A stretch of 64,000 nt of DNA from the NCBI GenBank assembly GCA_947492825.1, contig CANLNT010000001.1, positions 868,001 through 932,000 of the forward strand, given 5' to 3'. This document shows, piece after piece, positions 9,051 to 17,173 of this stretch. The notes beneath the pieces are model-generated. The model was given only the letters and a program-made list of their open reading frames with translations. It had not been told where the DNA came from and did not search any database. The stretch is from an uncultured Paracoccaceae bacterium. GTDB taxonomy: Bacteria; Pseudomonadota; Alphaproteobacteria; Rhodobacterales; Rhodobacteraceae. Position 1 is the first letter of the stretch, and every line of letters starts with the position of its first letter. A program made the position numbers and the translations under genes.

Positions 9051-10033
9051 CCCAAGCTGAGGCTCGCCGCACTTTCCGGCAGTTCCTCATCAAAACACCG
9101 CTGGTAGAATTCGGCGACGGTCTGACGCTCCAATTCATCGCATTTGTTCAGGAACGACAGGCGGAAGGCGTAGCCGACGTCTTGGAAGATGCGGGTGTTT
9201 TCGGCCCAGGCGAGCACGGTCCGGGGGGACATCACGGTGGACAAATCGCCGTTCATGAAGGCGGTGCGCGTCAAGTCGGCGACGGTGACCATCTGGGAAA
9301 TCGTCTTGCGGCCCTTCTCAGTGTTGAAGTGCGGGGACTTCGACAAAACGATCGCGGCTTCGGCGTCGTGGCTGAGGTAGTTCAGCGTGGCGACCAGCGA
9401 CCAGCGGTCCATTTGCGCTTGGTTGATTTGCTGTGTGCCGTGGTAAAGGCCCGTCGTATCGCCAAGGCCCACGGTGTTGGCGGTGGCAAACAAACGGAAG
9501 TGCTTGTGCGGCGTCAAAATCTGGTTTTGGTCCATCAGCGTCAGCTTGCCGTCATGTTCCAGCACACGCTGGATCACGAACATCACGTCCGCACGGCCTG
9601 CGTCATATTCGTCAAACACGATGGCAACGGGGTTGCGCAGGGCCCAGGGCAGGATGCCTTCGTGGAATTCCGTGACTTGCACACCATCGCGCAGTTTGAT
9701 CGCGTCTTTGCCGATCAGGTCGATCCGGGAAATGTGGCTGTCAAGGTTCACGCGCACCGCAGGCCAGTTCAGGCGGGCGGCAACCTGTTCGATATGCGTC
9801 GATTTGCCCGTGCCGTGATACCCTTGGATCATCACGCGGCGGTTATAGCCAAAGCCCGCAAGGATCGCGAGCGTGGTGTCGGGATCAAACTTGTAGGTGC
9901 TGTCAATCTCTGGGGTGCGGTCGGTCTTATCGGCGAACCCTTTGATCTTCATGTCACTGTCGATGCCAAAGACCTCGCGCACCGAGATCTCTTCGGTGGG
10001 GTTTGCATCAATGTCGATCATGCCGTCGGCCAT
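9047..10033 (-). CDS. cobS: Cobaltochelatase subunit CobS
   Basis: A 328-residue AAA+ ATPase that, with CobT, forms the energy-coupling rings of the aerobic cobaltochelatase; CobN is the catalytic partner. Walker [10 protein letters not shown] is at residues 71-79 and Walker [11 protein letters not shown] near 136-145, followed by sensor 1 in FRLFATANT. The N-terminal CobS extension ([19 protein letters not shown]) is present. Length matches the family (about 325-330). The next gene downstream overlaps its stop by 4 nt. The 160 bp upstream, shared with the divergent sigma-factor gene, contain no recognisable cobalamin-riboswitch B12 box. Confidence 0.95.
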   Translation of the reverse strand: MADGMIDIDANPTEEISVREVFGIDSDMKIKGFADKTDRTPEIDSTYKFDPDTTLAILAGFGYNRRVMIQGYHGTGKSTHIEQVAARLNWPAVRVNLDSHISRIDLIGKDAIKLRDGVQVTEFHEGILPWALRNPVAIVFDEYDAGRADVMFVIQRVLEHDGKLTLMDQNQILTPHKHFRLFATANTVGLGDTTGLYHGTQQINQAQMDRWSLVATLNYLSHDAEAAIVLSKSPHFNTEKGRKTISQMVTVADLTRTAFMNGDLSTVMSPRTVLAWAENTRIFQDVGYAFRLSFLNKCDELERQTVAEFYQRCFDEELPESAASLSLG

Positions 10034-10193
10034 TCTAGGGCGCCTTTCCTGTCATCGCATCTGTGTTGTCCTGCGGATGCAACATATCGCGGCGAAAGGG
10101 AAGGGGAAGGGGCGATTTCGCGCACCGGTTTGCCCGCAGGTTGCGTTTTTCGCAAACCCCGGCAAAGTGGGGGAAATGGTGAAAGTGTAGCTG

Positions 10194-10736
10194 ATGACGA
10201 CAACCGACGATATTGAGGCGATGATTGCGGGCATGGCGCAGGGCGACCGATCTGCCTTTGAACGTCTCTACGCCGCGACCTCTGCGAAACTCTTTGGTGT
10301 GTGCCTGCGTGTCTTGAACAATCGGGCCGAGGCGGAAGATGCTTTGCAGGATGCATTTGTCAAAATCTGGCGCAATGCGGAACGCTATAAGGTGAATGGT
10401 CTCAGCCCGATGACCTGGCTGATCACGGTCACGCGGAACTTGTGTATCGACAGGATTCGCGCCCGCAAGGTTGCGTCAGGCGACATGGACGAGGTGGCCG
10501 CACTGGAAGACAGTGCGCCGGGGCCAGAGGCGCTTGCCATTGCAGCGTCAGACCGGGCCCGCATTGTCGGCTGCATGGAAGGGCTGGACCCTGACAAAGC
10601 CGCAGCTGTGCGCCGCGCCTATCTGGAGGGGGAGACGTATCAAGAGCTGGCCGACGATATGGCGGTCCCGCTGAACACCATCAGGACATGGCTGCGCCGC
10701 AGCCTGTTGAAGTTAAGAGAGTGTCTGTCGCAATGA
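10194..10736 (+). CDS. ECF-type RNA polymerase sigma factor
   Basis: A 180-residue extracytoplasmic-function sigma factor. Region 2 spans about residues 20-90 (FERLYAATSAKLFGVCLRVL, then EDALQDAFVKIWRN and the -10-recognition segment MTWLITVTRNLCIDRIR), and region 4 spans about 125-178 with the helix-turn-helix TYQELADDMAVPLNTIRTWL. The sequence type resembles the SigK/RskA-controlled group. The gene for its membrane anti-sigma factor overlaps its stop codon (ATGA), and a Tat-exported MsrB gene follows, so the regulon may deal with oxidative damage outside the cytoplasm. The target promoter motif cannot be deduced from this locus alone. Confidence 0.93.
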   Translation: MTTTDDIEAMIAGMAQGDRSAFERLYAATSAKLFGVCLRVLNNRAEAEDALQDAFVKIWRNAERYKVNGLSPMTWLITVTRNLCIDRIRARKVASGDMDEVAALEDSAPGPEALAIAASDRARIVGCMEGLDPDKAAAVRRAYLEGETYQELADDMAVPLNTIRTWLRRSLLKLRECLSQ

Positions 10737-11473
10737 GTGATGACATCGCGCCGAATGAAGAACAAATGCTGGCCGCAGAATACGTTCTGGGCCTGCTGAC
10801 CCCGGATGAGGCCACGGCGTTTGAAGCGTTGATGGAGGTGGACGGGGATGCGCGTGCATCATATGCCCGCTGGGCCGAAGATTTTGTCGGCATGACTGAT
10901 GATATGGCCCCCGTCGACCCGCCAGAGGCCTTGTTGCAGCAGATCAAGGCGGCAGCCTTTGGCACCGCGGCGATGGAACCGCCAGCAGAGGCTGCAGAGC
11001 AAGCCGCGCCTGCGCCGCAACGGCGATCCTTGATGGAACGGCTGGGTTTGTTGCCTGCAATTGGCGGTGGTTTGATTGCTGCGGCTGTGGCGCTTTGGGC
11101 GATCAACCCGTTGATCGGGCCGCTGCTTGATCCGCCAGCTACCGCGACGGTTCTGCTGGCATCAGCAGACGAAAGCCTTGTGGTCGAAGTGGGCTATGTC
11201 GAGGACAGCGGTAATCTGGAGGTCACGCGCACCGCAGGGGCCGCGCCCGAAGGGCAGGTGCTGGAGCTTTGGGTGATCAAAGGCGATGGGCCGCCGGTGT
11301 CGCTGGGTGTGCTGCCCACGGACGAGACCGGCACGCTTGTGGTGGCAGAGACCTTGTGGCCGCTTTTGCGCGGCGCACAATGCGCCATTTCGATTGAGCC
11401 GCCCGGCGGGTCACCCACCGGCGCACCAACGGGCGATATTGTGGCCGTGGCCCCGATTGTCTGGCAGGCCTGA
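10733..11473 (+). CDS. Membrane anti-sigma factor, RskA/anti-sigma-K type
   Basis: A 246-residue single-pass protein. The N-terminal cytoplasmic part has the anti-sigma domain with AAEYVLGLLTPDEA, usual for RskA-like proteins. One membrane helix lies near residues 104-124 (PAIGGGLIAAAVALWAI), and the C-terminal RskA domain (about 135-246) is periplasmic and includes LELWVIKGDGPPVSLG. It should hold the preceding sigma factor inactive until an envelope signal triggers its loss. The start was set at 10733 because ATGA overlaps the sigma-factor stop, giving MSDDIAPNEEQ. No HxxxCxxC zinc motif is present, so a ChrR/ZAS-type thiol switch is unlikely. Confidence 0.88.
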   Translation: MSDDIAPNEEQMLAAEYVLGLLTPDEATAFEALMEVDGDARASYARWAEDFVGMTDDMAPVDPPEALLQQIKAAAFGTAAMEPPAEAAEQAAPAPQRRSLMERLGLLPAIGGGLIAAAVALWAINPLIGPLLDPPATATVLLASADESLVVEVGYVEDSGNLEVTRTAGAAPEGQVLELWVIKGDGPPVSLGVLPTDETGTLVVAETLWPLLRGAQCAISIEPPGGSPTGAPTGDIVAVAPIVWQA

Positions 11474-11501
11474 CGCGGCTCAAGGTAAGATAGACTGGCA
11501 G

Positions 11502-11522
11502 CCGGATCACAATGTGGTCCGG
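11502..11522. repeat. Compact 9-bp hairpin upstream of msrB
   Basis: CCGGATCAC pairs with GTGGTCCGG around the loop AAT, with one wobble pair. It begins 29 nt after the anti-sigma gene and lies 130 nt before msrB. No T run follows in either direction, so it is not a standard intrinsic terminator; it could be an RNA stabiliser or a protein-binding palindrome. Confidence 0.5.
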
Positions 11523-11652
11523 CAGTTTCGCGACGAAACGGCGTGGCGATTGGCGATCACAAGCCTCTCACATCCTCGTGCATTGGTGCAAAATCGTTCG
11601 TCTGCTGCGTGCCAGATGGCGTAACGCTAGATCAGACACGAAAGGACATGCG

Positions 11653-12111
11653 ATGAACCGCCGCCAATTCACCCTTGCCGCCCTTGCCAGCGCGGCCGCA
11701 CCAAGCGCGCTTTTTGCGCAGAGCTTTGAGATCACCCGGACCGAGGCCGAATGGCGCGCCATGCTGACGCCTGCGCAGTACAAGGTGATGCGCGAAGAGG
11801 GGACCGAACGGGCCGGATCGAGCCCGCTGGACAAGAATTACGCCGCAGGCACTTATTTCTGCCGCGGGTGCGATTTGCCGCTTTATCCGTCTGACACCAA
11901 ATATGACAGCGGCACCGGCTGGCCTAGCTGGTGGCAAAGCCTGCGTGGTGCAGTGGGTACAAAGCCCGATCGCAAGCTCTTTACCGTGCGTACAGAGGTG
12001 CATTGCCGCCGCTGTGGCAGCCATTTGGGCCATATCTTTGATGATGGACCCGCGCCGACAGGCAAGCGCCATTGCCTGAACGGCGTCAGTCTGGTGTTCC
12101 GCGCCGCCTGA
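11653..12111 (+). CDS. msrB: Peptide-methionine (R)-S-oxide reductase MsrB, Tat-exported
   Basis: A 152-residue MsrB that reduces the R form of methionine sulfoxide in proteins. The start at 11653 follows an AAAGGA element and gives MNRRQFTLAALASAAAPSALFAQ, a twin-arginine signal peptide, so the enzyme acts in the periplasm after folding. Zinc-binding pairs CRGC and CRRC are present, with the SelR core GTGWPSWWQ and the catalytic cysteine in KRHCLNGVSL. The usual second (resolving) cysteine region is not obvious. Its place behind a sigma/anti-sigma pair suggests control by that pair, though a 179-nt gap leaves room for its own promoter. Confidence 0.93.
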   Translation: MNRRQFTLAALASAAAPSALFAQSFEITRTEAEWRAMLTPAQYKVMREEGTERAGSSPLDKNYAAGTYFCRGCDLPLYPSDTKYDSGTGWPSWWQSLRGAVGTKPDRKLFTVRTEVHCRRCGSHLGHIFDDGPAPTGKRHCLNGVSLVFRAA

Positions 12112-12136
12112 CTACGACCTGCACAAACCTTGCTGA

Positions 12137-12172
12137 AACCCCCGCGACCAGATGCTGGTGCGGGGGTTTTTC
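12137..12172 (+). terminator. Strong intrinsic terminator after msrB
   Basis: AACCCCCGC pairs with GCGGGGGTT, and an inner ACCAG pairs with CTGGT around ATG. TTTT followed by CTTT trails the stem. It ends the msrB transcript 25 nt after the stop codon. Confidence 0.9.
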
Positions 12173-12207
12173 TTTGGCCAGTCAAAACACAAGCAAGGCG
12201 AGGGAAA

Positions 12208-12609
12208 ATGACGTATTTTCAAAGGTATGGTGAAACGGTCGGGTTGATTGGCTGTGCGGGTTTCGTAACCGCCTGGGGGATTGAACAAAACCTGTGGTTT
12301 GCTGCCATGGCGGGCATCGGTGCGCTGGTCAGCGGGGTCCTATTGGCGCGGCTTTTTGGTGAGGCCGGCGCGCTGGGCTGGCTGTTGGCGGGGTTTGCCG
12401 CCGTGATTGCCACGGTCCTTGGCGCGGCCCTTGTGGGTGCGGCCATGATCGGGCCGGAGCGCGCCGGGTTTGCCGTGGCCGCCGTGGCAGAGCTTTTGTG
12501 GGAGCAGCCCTTGGCAGGCGCGCGGTGGCTGGCGTTGATTGGGGCCGCCCACGCGGTGGCCCTTGGGCCGTGCAACCTACAAAATAAGAGCAGTTTGGTG
12601 AAACAGTGA
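12208..12609 (+). CDS. Small membrane protein of unknown function
   Basis: A 133-residue hydrophobic protein with about four membrane helices (roughly residues 10-28, 30-48, 54-78 and 83-118, the last region probably holding a re-entrant or amphipathic part). Glycine- and alanine-rich helices and the absence of charged clusters suggest a simple integral inner-membrane protein. I do not recognise the family. The ATG at 12208 follows AGGGAAA, a good ribosome site. It lies just behind the msrB terminator and 72 nt ahead of another membrane-protein gene on the same strand. Confidence 0.6.
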   Translation: MTYFQRYGETVGLIGCAGFVTAWGIEQNLWFAAMAGIGALVSGVLLARLFGEAGALGWLLAGFAAVIATVLGAALVGAAMIGPERAGFAVAAVAELLWEQPLAGARWLALIGAAHAVALGPCNLQNKSSLVKQ

Positions 12610-12681
12610 GTTTCACTGCCGTCGCCACAATCCTGCCCCAATTCGCGCCTACCTGCGCAAGAGTAGTATGCGTGGGTCGAT

Positions 12682-13176
12682 ATGTTGCGACGGATCAAAA
12701 GGTGGATCTCTCTGAGTGACGGAGAGCGGAGCATTGTGCTGGCCTATATTGGCGTCGCACTTTTTGGTGCCGGATTGTCCTTTACGGTCGTGAACAACCT
12801 TGGTGGCGAGGATACGATCCTGCGGACGCTAACCCTCTATGATTATTGGGTTATCTTGTCGGGCGCGCTTGGGGCGGCAGTGGGGCTGTATTTCGGCGGC
12901 AAGTGGTTTGGCCGCGCGGGATGGGCCGGGCTGCGCCACGGGGCGGTTGGTCTGTGTGTCACCACCTTTGCGGCCAGTGTGGCGGCAGGCACTTTTGCGC
13001 TGCCGGGCTATGGCACCATGTTCGGCCCCTTTGCAGCCGTTTTGACATTCCTGGAATCGCCGCTGCTTTTGGTGTTCTGGGTCAGCATTTTGACAGCGTG
13101 CCATCTGCTGTTCGCCACGTGGCGGCGCGAGCGTGACACGCTGTTTGCCATTCACGACGATGGCATTCCGACCTGA
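12682..13176 (+). CDS. Membrane protein of unknown function
   Basis: A 164-residue protein with four predicted membrane helices (about residues 20-40, 54-73, 85-107 and 117-140), a basic N-terminal segment (MLRRIKRWISLSDGERS) that should stay in the cytoplasm, and a charged C-terminal tail (WRRERDTLFAIHDDG). No family motif is recognised. The stop codon abuts that of the convergent J-domain gene with no spacer. It may share a promoter with the preceding small membrane protein, but the 72-nt gap leaves that open. Confidence 0.65.
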   Translation: MLRRIKRWISLSDGERSIVLAYIGVALFGAGLSFTVVNNLGGEDTILRTLTLYDYWVILSGALGAAVGLYFGGKWFGRAGWAGLRHGAVGLCVTTFAASVAAGTFALPGYGTMFGPFAAVLTFLESPLLLVFWVSILTACHLLFATWRRERDTLFAIHDDGIPT

Positions 13177-13809
13177 TCACTTGTCGGGAAAGCTGCGGCT
13201 GACCTTGATCTGATCCCAAGCCCAGACCACTTCATTCAACTGATCTTCCTGGCTGCGGTCACCACCGTTCATGTCGGGGTGCAGCACCTTAATCAGACCT
13301 TTGTATGCTTTGCGGATTTCCTGTTTGGTCCAGGTATCCTTGGCCTCCAAAATCTCGATCGCGCGGCGCTCGGTGGGCGGAAGCTTGCGGCCAGCGCCCT
13401 GATTGCGGCCCGGATTGCGGGTCGCGTTCTCACCCAGCACCTGATGCGGATCCTCGATCCCAAGACGCGCCCATGCGCGTTCCTCGACGGTGCGTTTGAA
13501 CGGCTTGGTGGGGCGTTCCCAGACCCGATCTTCGGTCAGCTGGGCGTTCATCTCGGCCTCTGTCGTGCCATCGAAGAAGTTCCATTTCAGGTTATATTCG
13601 CGCACGTGTTGCTGGCAGAACCAATAAAAGTCATCCAGCACGTCAGGCGTCTTGGGCGCGCGGTACTTGCCCGGCTCTTCGCAACCTTCATGATCGCAAA
13701 CGCGGGTGGACGTCTCTGACGCGCCAGACATCCCACGCCGTCCGCGCGGGTTCTTCTTTTTTGACGACGATACCGACATGTCAAAACCAAAGGGGTCTTT
13801 TTTCTGCAT
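13177..13809 (-). CDS. J-domain (DnaJ-like) molecular chaperone
   Basis: A 210-residue co-chaperone. The C-terminal J domain (about residues 148-207) carries the HPD tripeptide in KVLHPDMNGGD and ends VVWAWDQIK. The N-terminal half has CDHEGCEEPGKYRAPK and FCQQHVREYN, a Cys/His arrangement that may bind zinc and is typical of the alphaproteobacterial version of this protein. It should stimulate an Hsp70 ATPase. It is divergent from bolA, with an 79-nt shared promoter space. From general knowledge of the group, bolA, this J-domain gene and cobS are often neighbours; here about 3 kb of other genes separate the last two. Confidence 0.88.
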   Translation of the reverse strand: MQKKDPFGFDMSVSSSKKKNPRGRRGMSGASETSTRVCDHEGCEEPGKYRAPKTPDVLDDFYWFCQQHVREYNLKWNFFDGTTEAEMNAQLTEDRVWERPTKPFKRTVEERAWARLGIEDPHQVLGENATRNPGRNQGAGRKLPPTERRAIEILEAKDTWTKQEIRKAYKGLIKVLHPDMNGGDRSQEDQLNEVVWAWDQIKVSRSFPDK

Positions 13810-13888
13810 GGGAGCTGCATACCTTTCCGACTCGGACGACAGAGTTTAGACGCTTGAGAGCGAGATTGAAGGGGCGGAGAGCAAAAAT

Positions 13889-14143
13889 ATGGGACTAGAG
13901 GCAGAGATTTATGAGGCGCTGCAAACTGGATTAGCCCCAGAGGCGTTGGAGGTGGTCAATGAGAGCCACATGCACGCAGGGCATGCAGGCGATGATGGGT
14001 CAGGCGAAAGCCATTGGCGTGTGGTCATCACGGCCGCAGGGCTGGACGATATGACGCGGTTGGCGCGCCATCGTGCCGTGCACAGTGCGCTGGGCCCCGA
14101 CATCATCGGGCGTATTCACGCATTAGCGATTGATATCAAGTAG
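13889..14143 (+). CDS. bolA: BolA family protein
   Basis: An 84-residue BolA protein with the class II KH-like fold. The invariant region is ESHMHAGHAG near residues 25-35 and the helix-turn-helix-like end is RHRAVHSALGPDIIGRIHALAI. BolA proteins work with monothiol glutaredoxins in iron-sulfur handling and in cell-shape or stress regulation. The His residues that bind the shared [2Fe-2S] cluster are probably those in HMHAGH and near RHRAVH. The length is normal. The stop codon directly abuts the stop of the convergent DUF4177 gene. Confidence 0.92.
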   Translation: MGLEAEIYEALQTGLAPEALEVVNESHMHAGHAGDDGSGESHWRVVITAAGLDDMTRLARHRAVHSALGPDIIGRIHALAIDIK

Positions 14144-14530
14144 TTACTCTGCCGCGACCGAGGTGTCGGGGCGCGGCACAGGGGCCGGAACTGCGGCGGG
14201 CTGATGCGCGATTTGCTTGGGCGGTTCGTCGGCTGTGATCGTCTCTGTCACGCGATCCTGGGCCGTTTCTGCGGCCTGCGGTGCGGCTGCGGGTGCTGCG
14301 ACGGTGCGGCGAAAGACCAGCATGTTTTGAAACACGGTGGTTTTGCCCATCAATCCCTCGCGCTCTTCCGCGGGCAGGGTGTCGGTGCGCTGGTATTCCC
14401 AGCCATCAGCGGCAAGGTCGTTCATCACGGTCTCAAGCGCGTTGGCAAAGCGGTCTTGAACGGATTTCACACCCTTGGCCTTGAGGCCCTTTGTCGGGGC
14501 GGGAACGACTTTGTATTCGTAGGACGACAT
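14144..14530 (-). CDS. DUF4177 domain protein
   Basis: A 128-residue protein. The first 75 residues form a DUF4177 domain (SYEYKVVPAPTKG, then ANALETVMNDLAADGWEYQRTDTL and QNMLVFRR). The rest is a low-complexity tail rich in Ala, Pro, Val and Thr. DUF4177 is a small alpha/beta domain of unknown function. The start at 14530 (MSSYEYK) was chosen because it begins directly at the domain. No signal peptide is present. It is convergent with bolA. Confidence 0.75.
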   Translation of the reverse strand: MSSYEYKVVPAPTKGLKAKGVKSVQDRFANALETVMNDLAADGWEYQRTDTLPAEEREGLMGKTTVFQNMLVFRRTVAAPAAAPQAAETAQDRVTETITADEPPKQIAHQPAAVPAPVPRPDTSVAAE

Positions 14531-14788
14531 GACACACACCATTTTTGATCAGACCTGACCTTACACCAGCAAAACGGGCGCGGTCCAGCTTCGCCGCCTT
14601 AATTTCGTTTCGTCTTCTCAACAATGCCGCTGATTTGCGGGGAATTATCCCAGATCAACATCAGATCTGCGTCAAATCGCGGATTTCTTAACCAAAAATG
14701 TGGCTGAAACTTGTCAAGCCTGAGGCAGGTGGTTACCAACCCGTAAACGCTTATCAGGCGCGCTGCGCGTCCAGAAGGAACGAGTTTT

Positions 14789-15439
14789 ATGTTGAAGATG
14801 ACCAAAGCACTGGCCGCTGCCGCCGTGATGGCGCTTGTGGCACCTGCTGCAAAAGCCGCTACCGTTTTTGCAACCGGCGTGACCGCGACCACCAACGGGG
14901 TGCAGACCACATGCTCTGTTGCGTCCAGCAGCACCAGCCGTGACGATCTGTGCAACGCGCTTGGCGCGCCGGATGTGAATGGGCCATGGCAAAACGGTGG
15001 TTTCACCTCGACTGCCAATTTCGGCAGCTTGGAGTTCTTCTTTGGTGGTCTGATCCAAGGGCCGATCACCCTGTGGGAAATCACGGGTAACCGCGCGGCG
15101 AACTACGTGGAAAGCGTATCTTTCACGCTTCTGGGTGTGAATGGTGCGCCGGATGTGGCGGGTGTTCTGACCAACACGACTGATGGGTCAGCTGATCCGT
15201 CCGCGCCGAACCGCTGGGTTATTACGGCGGCACAAAACGCCAACGGCCCTTACAGCGGTCTGCGGGTCATTGATACATCGGACCTGCGCAACGGCACGCG
15301 CGATGGTTTTGATATCGACGCAGTTGCGGCGAACACATTTGAAAGCAATCTGCAGGCCGTGCCACTGCCCGCCGGTGCGGTGTTGTTGCTGACAGGTCTG
15401 GCCGGTCTGGGCTTTGCGCGGCGTCGCAAAGCTGCCTGA
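14789..15439 (+). CDS. VPLPA-CTERM surface protein
   Basis: A 216-residue exported protein. It starts with a Sec signal peptide (MLKMTKALAAAAVMALV to AKA) and ends with the VPLPA-CTERM sorting signal: AVPLPAGAVLLLTGLAGLG followed by ARRRKAA. This class of tail (motif, helix, basic end) is processed by exosortase-type enzymes in envelopes that make exopolysaccharide, like PEP-CTERM proteins. The body is rich in Thr, Asn, Ser and small residues with two cysteines near residues 38 and 52, suggesting a beta-rich surface domain. No exosortase gene is in this window. A terminator shared with gatB follows. Confidence 0.9.
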   Translation: MLKMTKALAAAAVMALVAPAAKAATVFATGVTATTNGVQTTCSVASSSTSRDDLCNALGAPDVNGPWQNGGFTSTANFGSLEFFFGGLIQGPITLWEITGNRAANYVESVSFTLLGVNGAPDVAGVLTNTTDGSADPSAPNRWVITAAQNANGPYSGLRVIDTSDLRNGTRDGFDIDAVAANTFESNLQAVPLPAGAVLLLTGLAGLGFARRRKAA

Positions 15440-15460
15440 ACCGAGGCACAAGAAATGCGA

Positions 15461-15488
15461 AAAGGCGGGTCAGTGACCCGCCTTTTTT
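15461..15488. terminator. Bidirectional intrinsic terminator between the VPLPA-CTERM gene and gatB
   Basis: AAAGGCGGGTCA faces TGACCCGCCTTTTTT with a one-base centre. A flanking A run on one side and T run on the other let it work for both convergent transcripts. Confidence 0.9.
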
Positions 15489-15514
15489 GTGTTTACTAGC
15501 GCTTTCGGAGGGGG

Positions 15515-17026
15515 CTAGAGGCCGAGCTTTGCGGCGACCAGTTTGTTCACAGCCGCAGGGTTTGCCTTGCCGCCTGTCGCCTTCATCACCTGACCCACGA
15601 ACCAGCCCGCAAGTTTCGGGTTCACCTTGGCCTTTTCGACCTGTGCCGGGTTGTCGGCGATGATCTGGTCAACTGCCGCCTCAATCGCGCCGGTGTCGGT
15701 GACCTGTTCCATGCCTTCGGTTTTCACGATCTCTTCGGGATCACGGTCCGAGGTATAGGCGATTTCAAAGACGTCCTTGGCGATCTTGCCGGATATCTTG
15801 TCCGACTTGATCAGCCCCACAATCTGGCCCAGACGCGCGGCAGAGATCGGGCTGTCCGCGATGTCCTTGTCGTCTTTCTTCAGGCGCCCGAAAAGTTCGT
15901 TGATCACCCAGTTGGCGGCCAGTTTGCCATCGCGGCCTTCGGCCACTTCTTCGAAGAAGGCGGCGTTTGATACATCCGCCGTCAGGACAGAGGCGTCATA
16001 GTCTGACAGGCCAAAGTCGCTGATAAAGCGCGCCTTTTTGGCGTCGGGTAGTTCCGGCAGGGAGGCTGCGATATCGTCAACCCAGCCCTGTTCGATCTCA
16101 AGCGGCAAAAGGTCGGGGTCGGGGAAGTAGCGATAATCATGTGCTTCTTCCTTGGACCGCATGGACCGGGTTTCGTTTTTGTCGGCGTCATAAAGGCGGG
16201 TTTCCTGCACGACGTCTTTGCCGTCTTCGATCAGGGCGATCTGACGGCGCGCCTCGACCTCGATCGCCATCTGGATGAACCGCATGGAGTTCATGTTCTT
16301 GATCTCGCAGCGGGTGCCGAGGTGGCTGAAATCCTGGGTTTCCTGATAGCGTTCGTAGTCGCCCGGTTTGCAGACCGAGACGTTCACGTCAGCGCGCAGG
16401 TTGCCGTTCTGCATGTTGCCGTCGCAGGTGCCCAAATAGCGCATGATCTGGCGCAGTTTGGCGACATAGGCGGCGGCCTCTTCCGGGCCGCGGATGTCGG
16501 GGCGGCTGACGATTTCCATCAGCGCCACGCCGGTGCGGTTCAGGTCAACAAACGACATGGTGGGGTCCATGTCGTGCACGGATTTGCCTGCGTCCTGTTC
16601 CAGGTGGATACGTTCGATCCGCACCATGCGCGCTGTGCCGTCGCCCAGTTCAACCAGCACTTCGCCTTCGCCGACGATGGGATGGTAAAGCTGGCTGATC
16701 TGGTAGCCCTGCGGCAGGTCAGGGTAGAAGTAATTCTTGCGGTCAAAGGCAGAGTTGAGGTTGATCTGCGCCTTCAGGCCCAACCCGGTTTTGACGGCCT
16801 GGCTGATGCAGCCTTCGTTGATGACGGGCAGCATGCCGGGCATGCCTGCGTCCACAAAGGCCACGTTCGAATTTGGTTCGGCCCCAAAAAGGGTGGAGGC
16901 CCCGGAAAACAGCTTGGCCGCGGTGGCGACCTGCGCGTGGACTTCCAGCCCGATGACAAGTTCCCAGTCAGAGGTCGCCCCGGCGATAACCTTGGGGGCA
17001 GGGGCGTCGTATGTCAGATCCAGCAT
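15515..17026 (-). CDS. gatB: Aspartyl/glutamyl-tRNA amidotransferase subunit B
   Basis: A 503-residue GatB, the kinase-like subunit of GatCAB, which converts Glu-tRNA(Gln) and, where needed, Asp-tRNA(Asn) to the amidated form in the cytoplasm. Hallmarks are [12 protein letters not shown] near residue 24, [17 protein letters not shown], and [18 protein letters not shown]. The C-terminal YqeY-like domain (about 350-503) includes [20 protein letters not shown]. The length matches the family. gatA and gatC are not adjacent. The ATG at 17026 lies 148 nt from the divergent transglycosylase gene. Confidence 0.96.
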   Translation of the reverse strand: MLDLTYDAPAPKVIAGATSDWELVIGLEVHAQVATAAKLFSGASTLFGAEPNSNVAFVDAGMPGMLPVINEGCISQAVKTGLGLKAQINLNSAFDRKNYFYPDLPQGYQISQLYHPIVGEGEVLVELGDGTARMVRIERIHLEQDAGKSVHDMDPTMSFVDLNRTGVALMEIVSRPDIRGPEEAAAYVAKLRQIMRYLGTCDGNMQNGNLRADVNVSVCKPGDYERYQETQDFSHLGTRCEIKNMNSMRFIQMAIEVEARRQIALIEDGKDVVQETRLYDADKNETRSMRSKEEAHDYRYFPDPDLLPLEIEQGWVDDIAASLPELPDAKKARFISDFGLSDYDASVLTADVSNAAFFEEVAEGRDGKLAANWVINELFGRLKKDDKDIADSPISAARLGQIVGLIKSDKISGKIAKDVFEIAYTSDRDPEEIVKTEGMEQVTDTGAIEAAVDQIIADNPAQVEKAKVNPKLAGWFVGQVMKATGGKANPAAVNKLVAAKLGL

Positions 17027-17173
17027 GGTAATCCCTTTGGCGGTGTCAGGCCGGTTCTATGCCGGGTTCTGCGGGCTATCAAGACCGAAGCGGGCGGCGG
17101 CGACCGGCCTGTTGTTGTGCCGCGCAAAAGTTTTGCTTGATCGGATGGGGGAGAGGCGGGCAAGTTGCGTCGA

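Noticed and set aside
10034..10193. Possible cobalamin riboswitch before cobS
   Set aside because: The space is only 160 bp, is shared with a divergent gene, and has no B12-box sequence or multi-stem layout that I can find.
16139..17140. 333-codon plus-strand frame across gatB
   Set aside because: It lies wholly opposite a certain gatB gene and matches no family.
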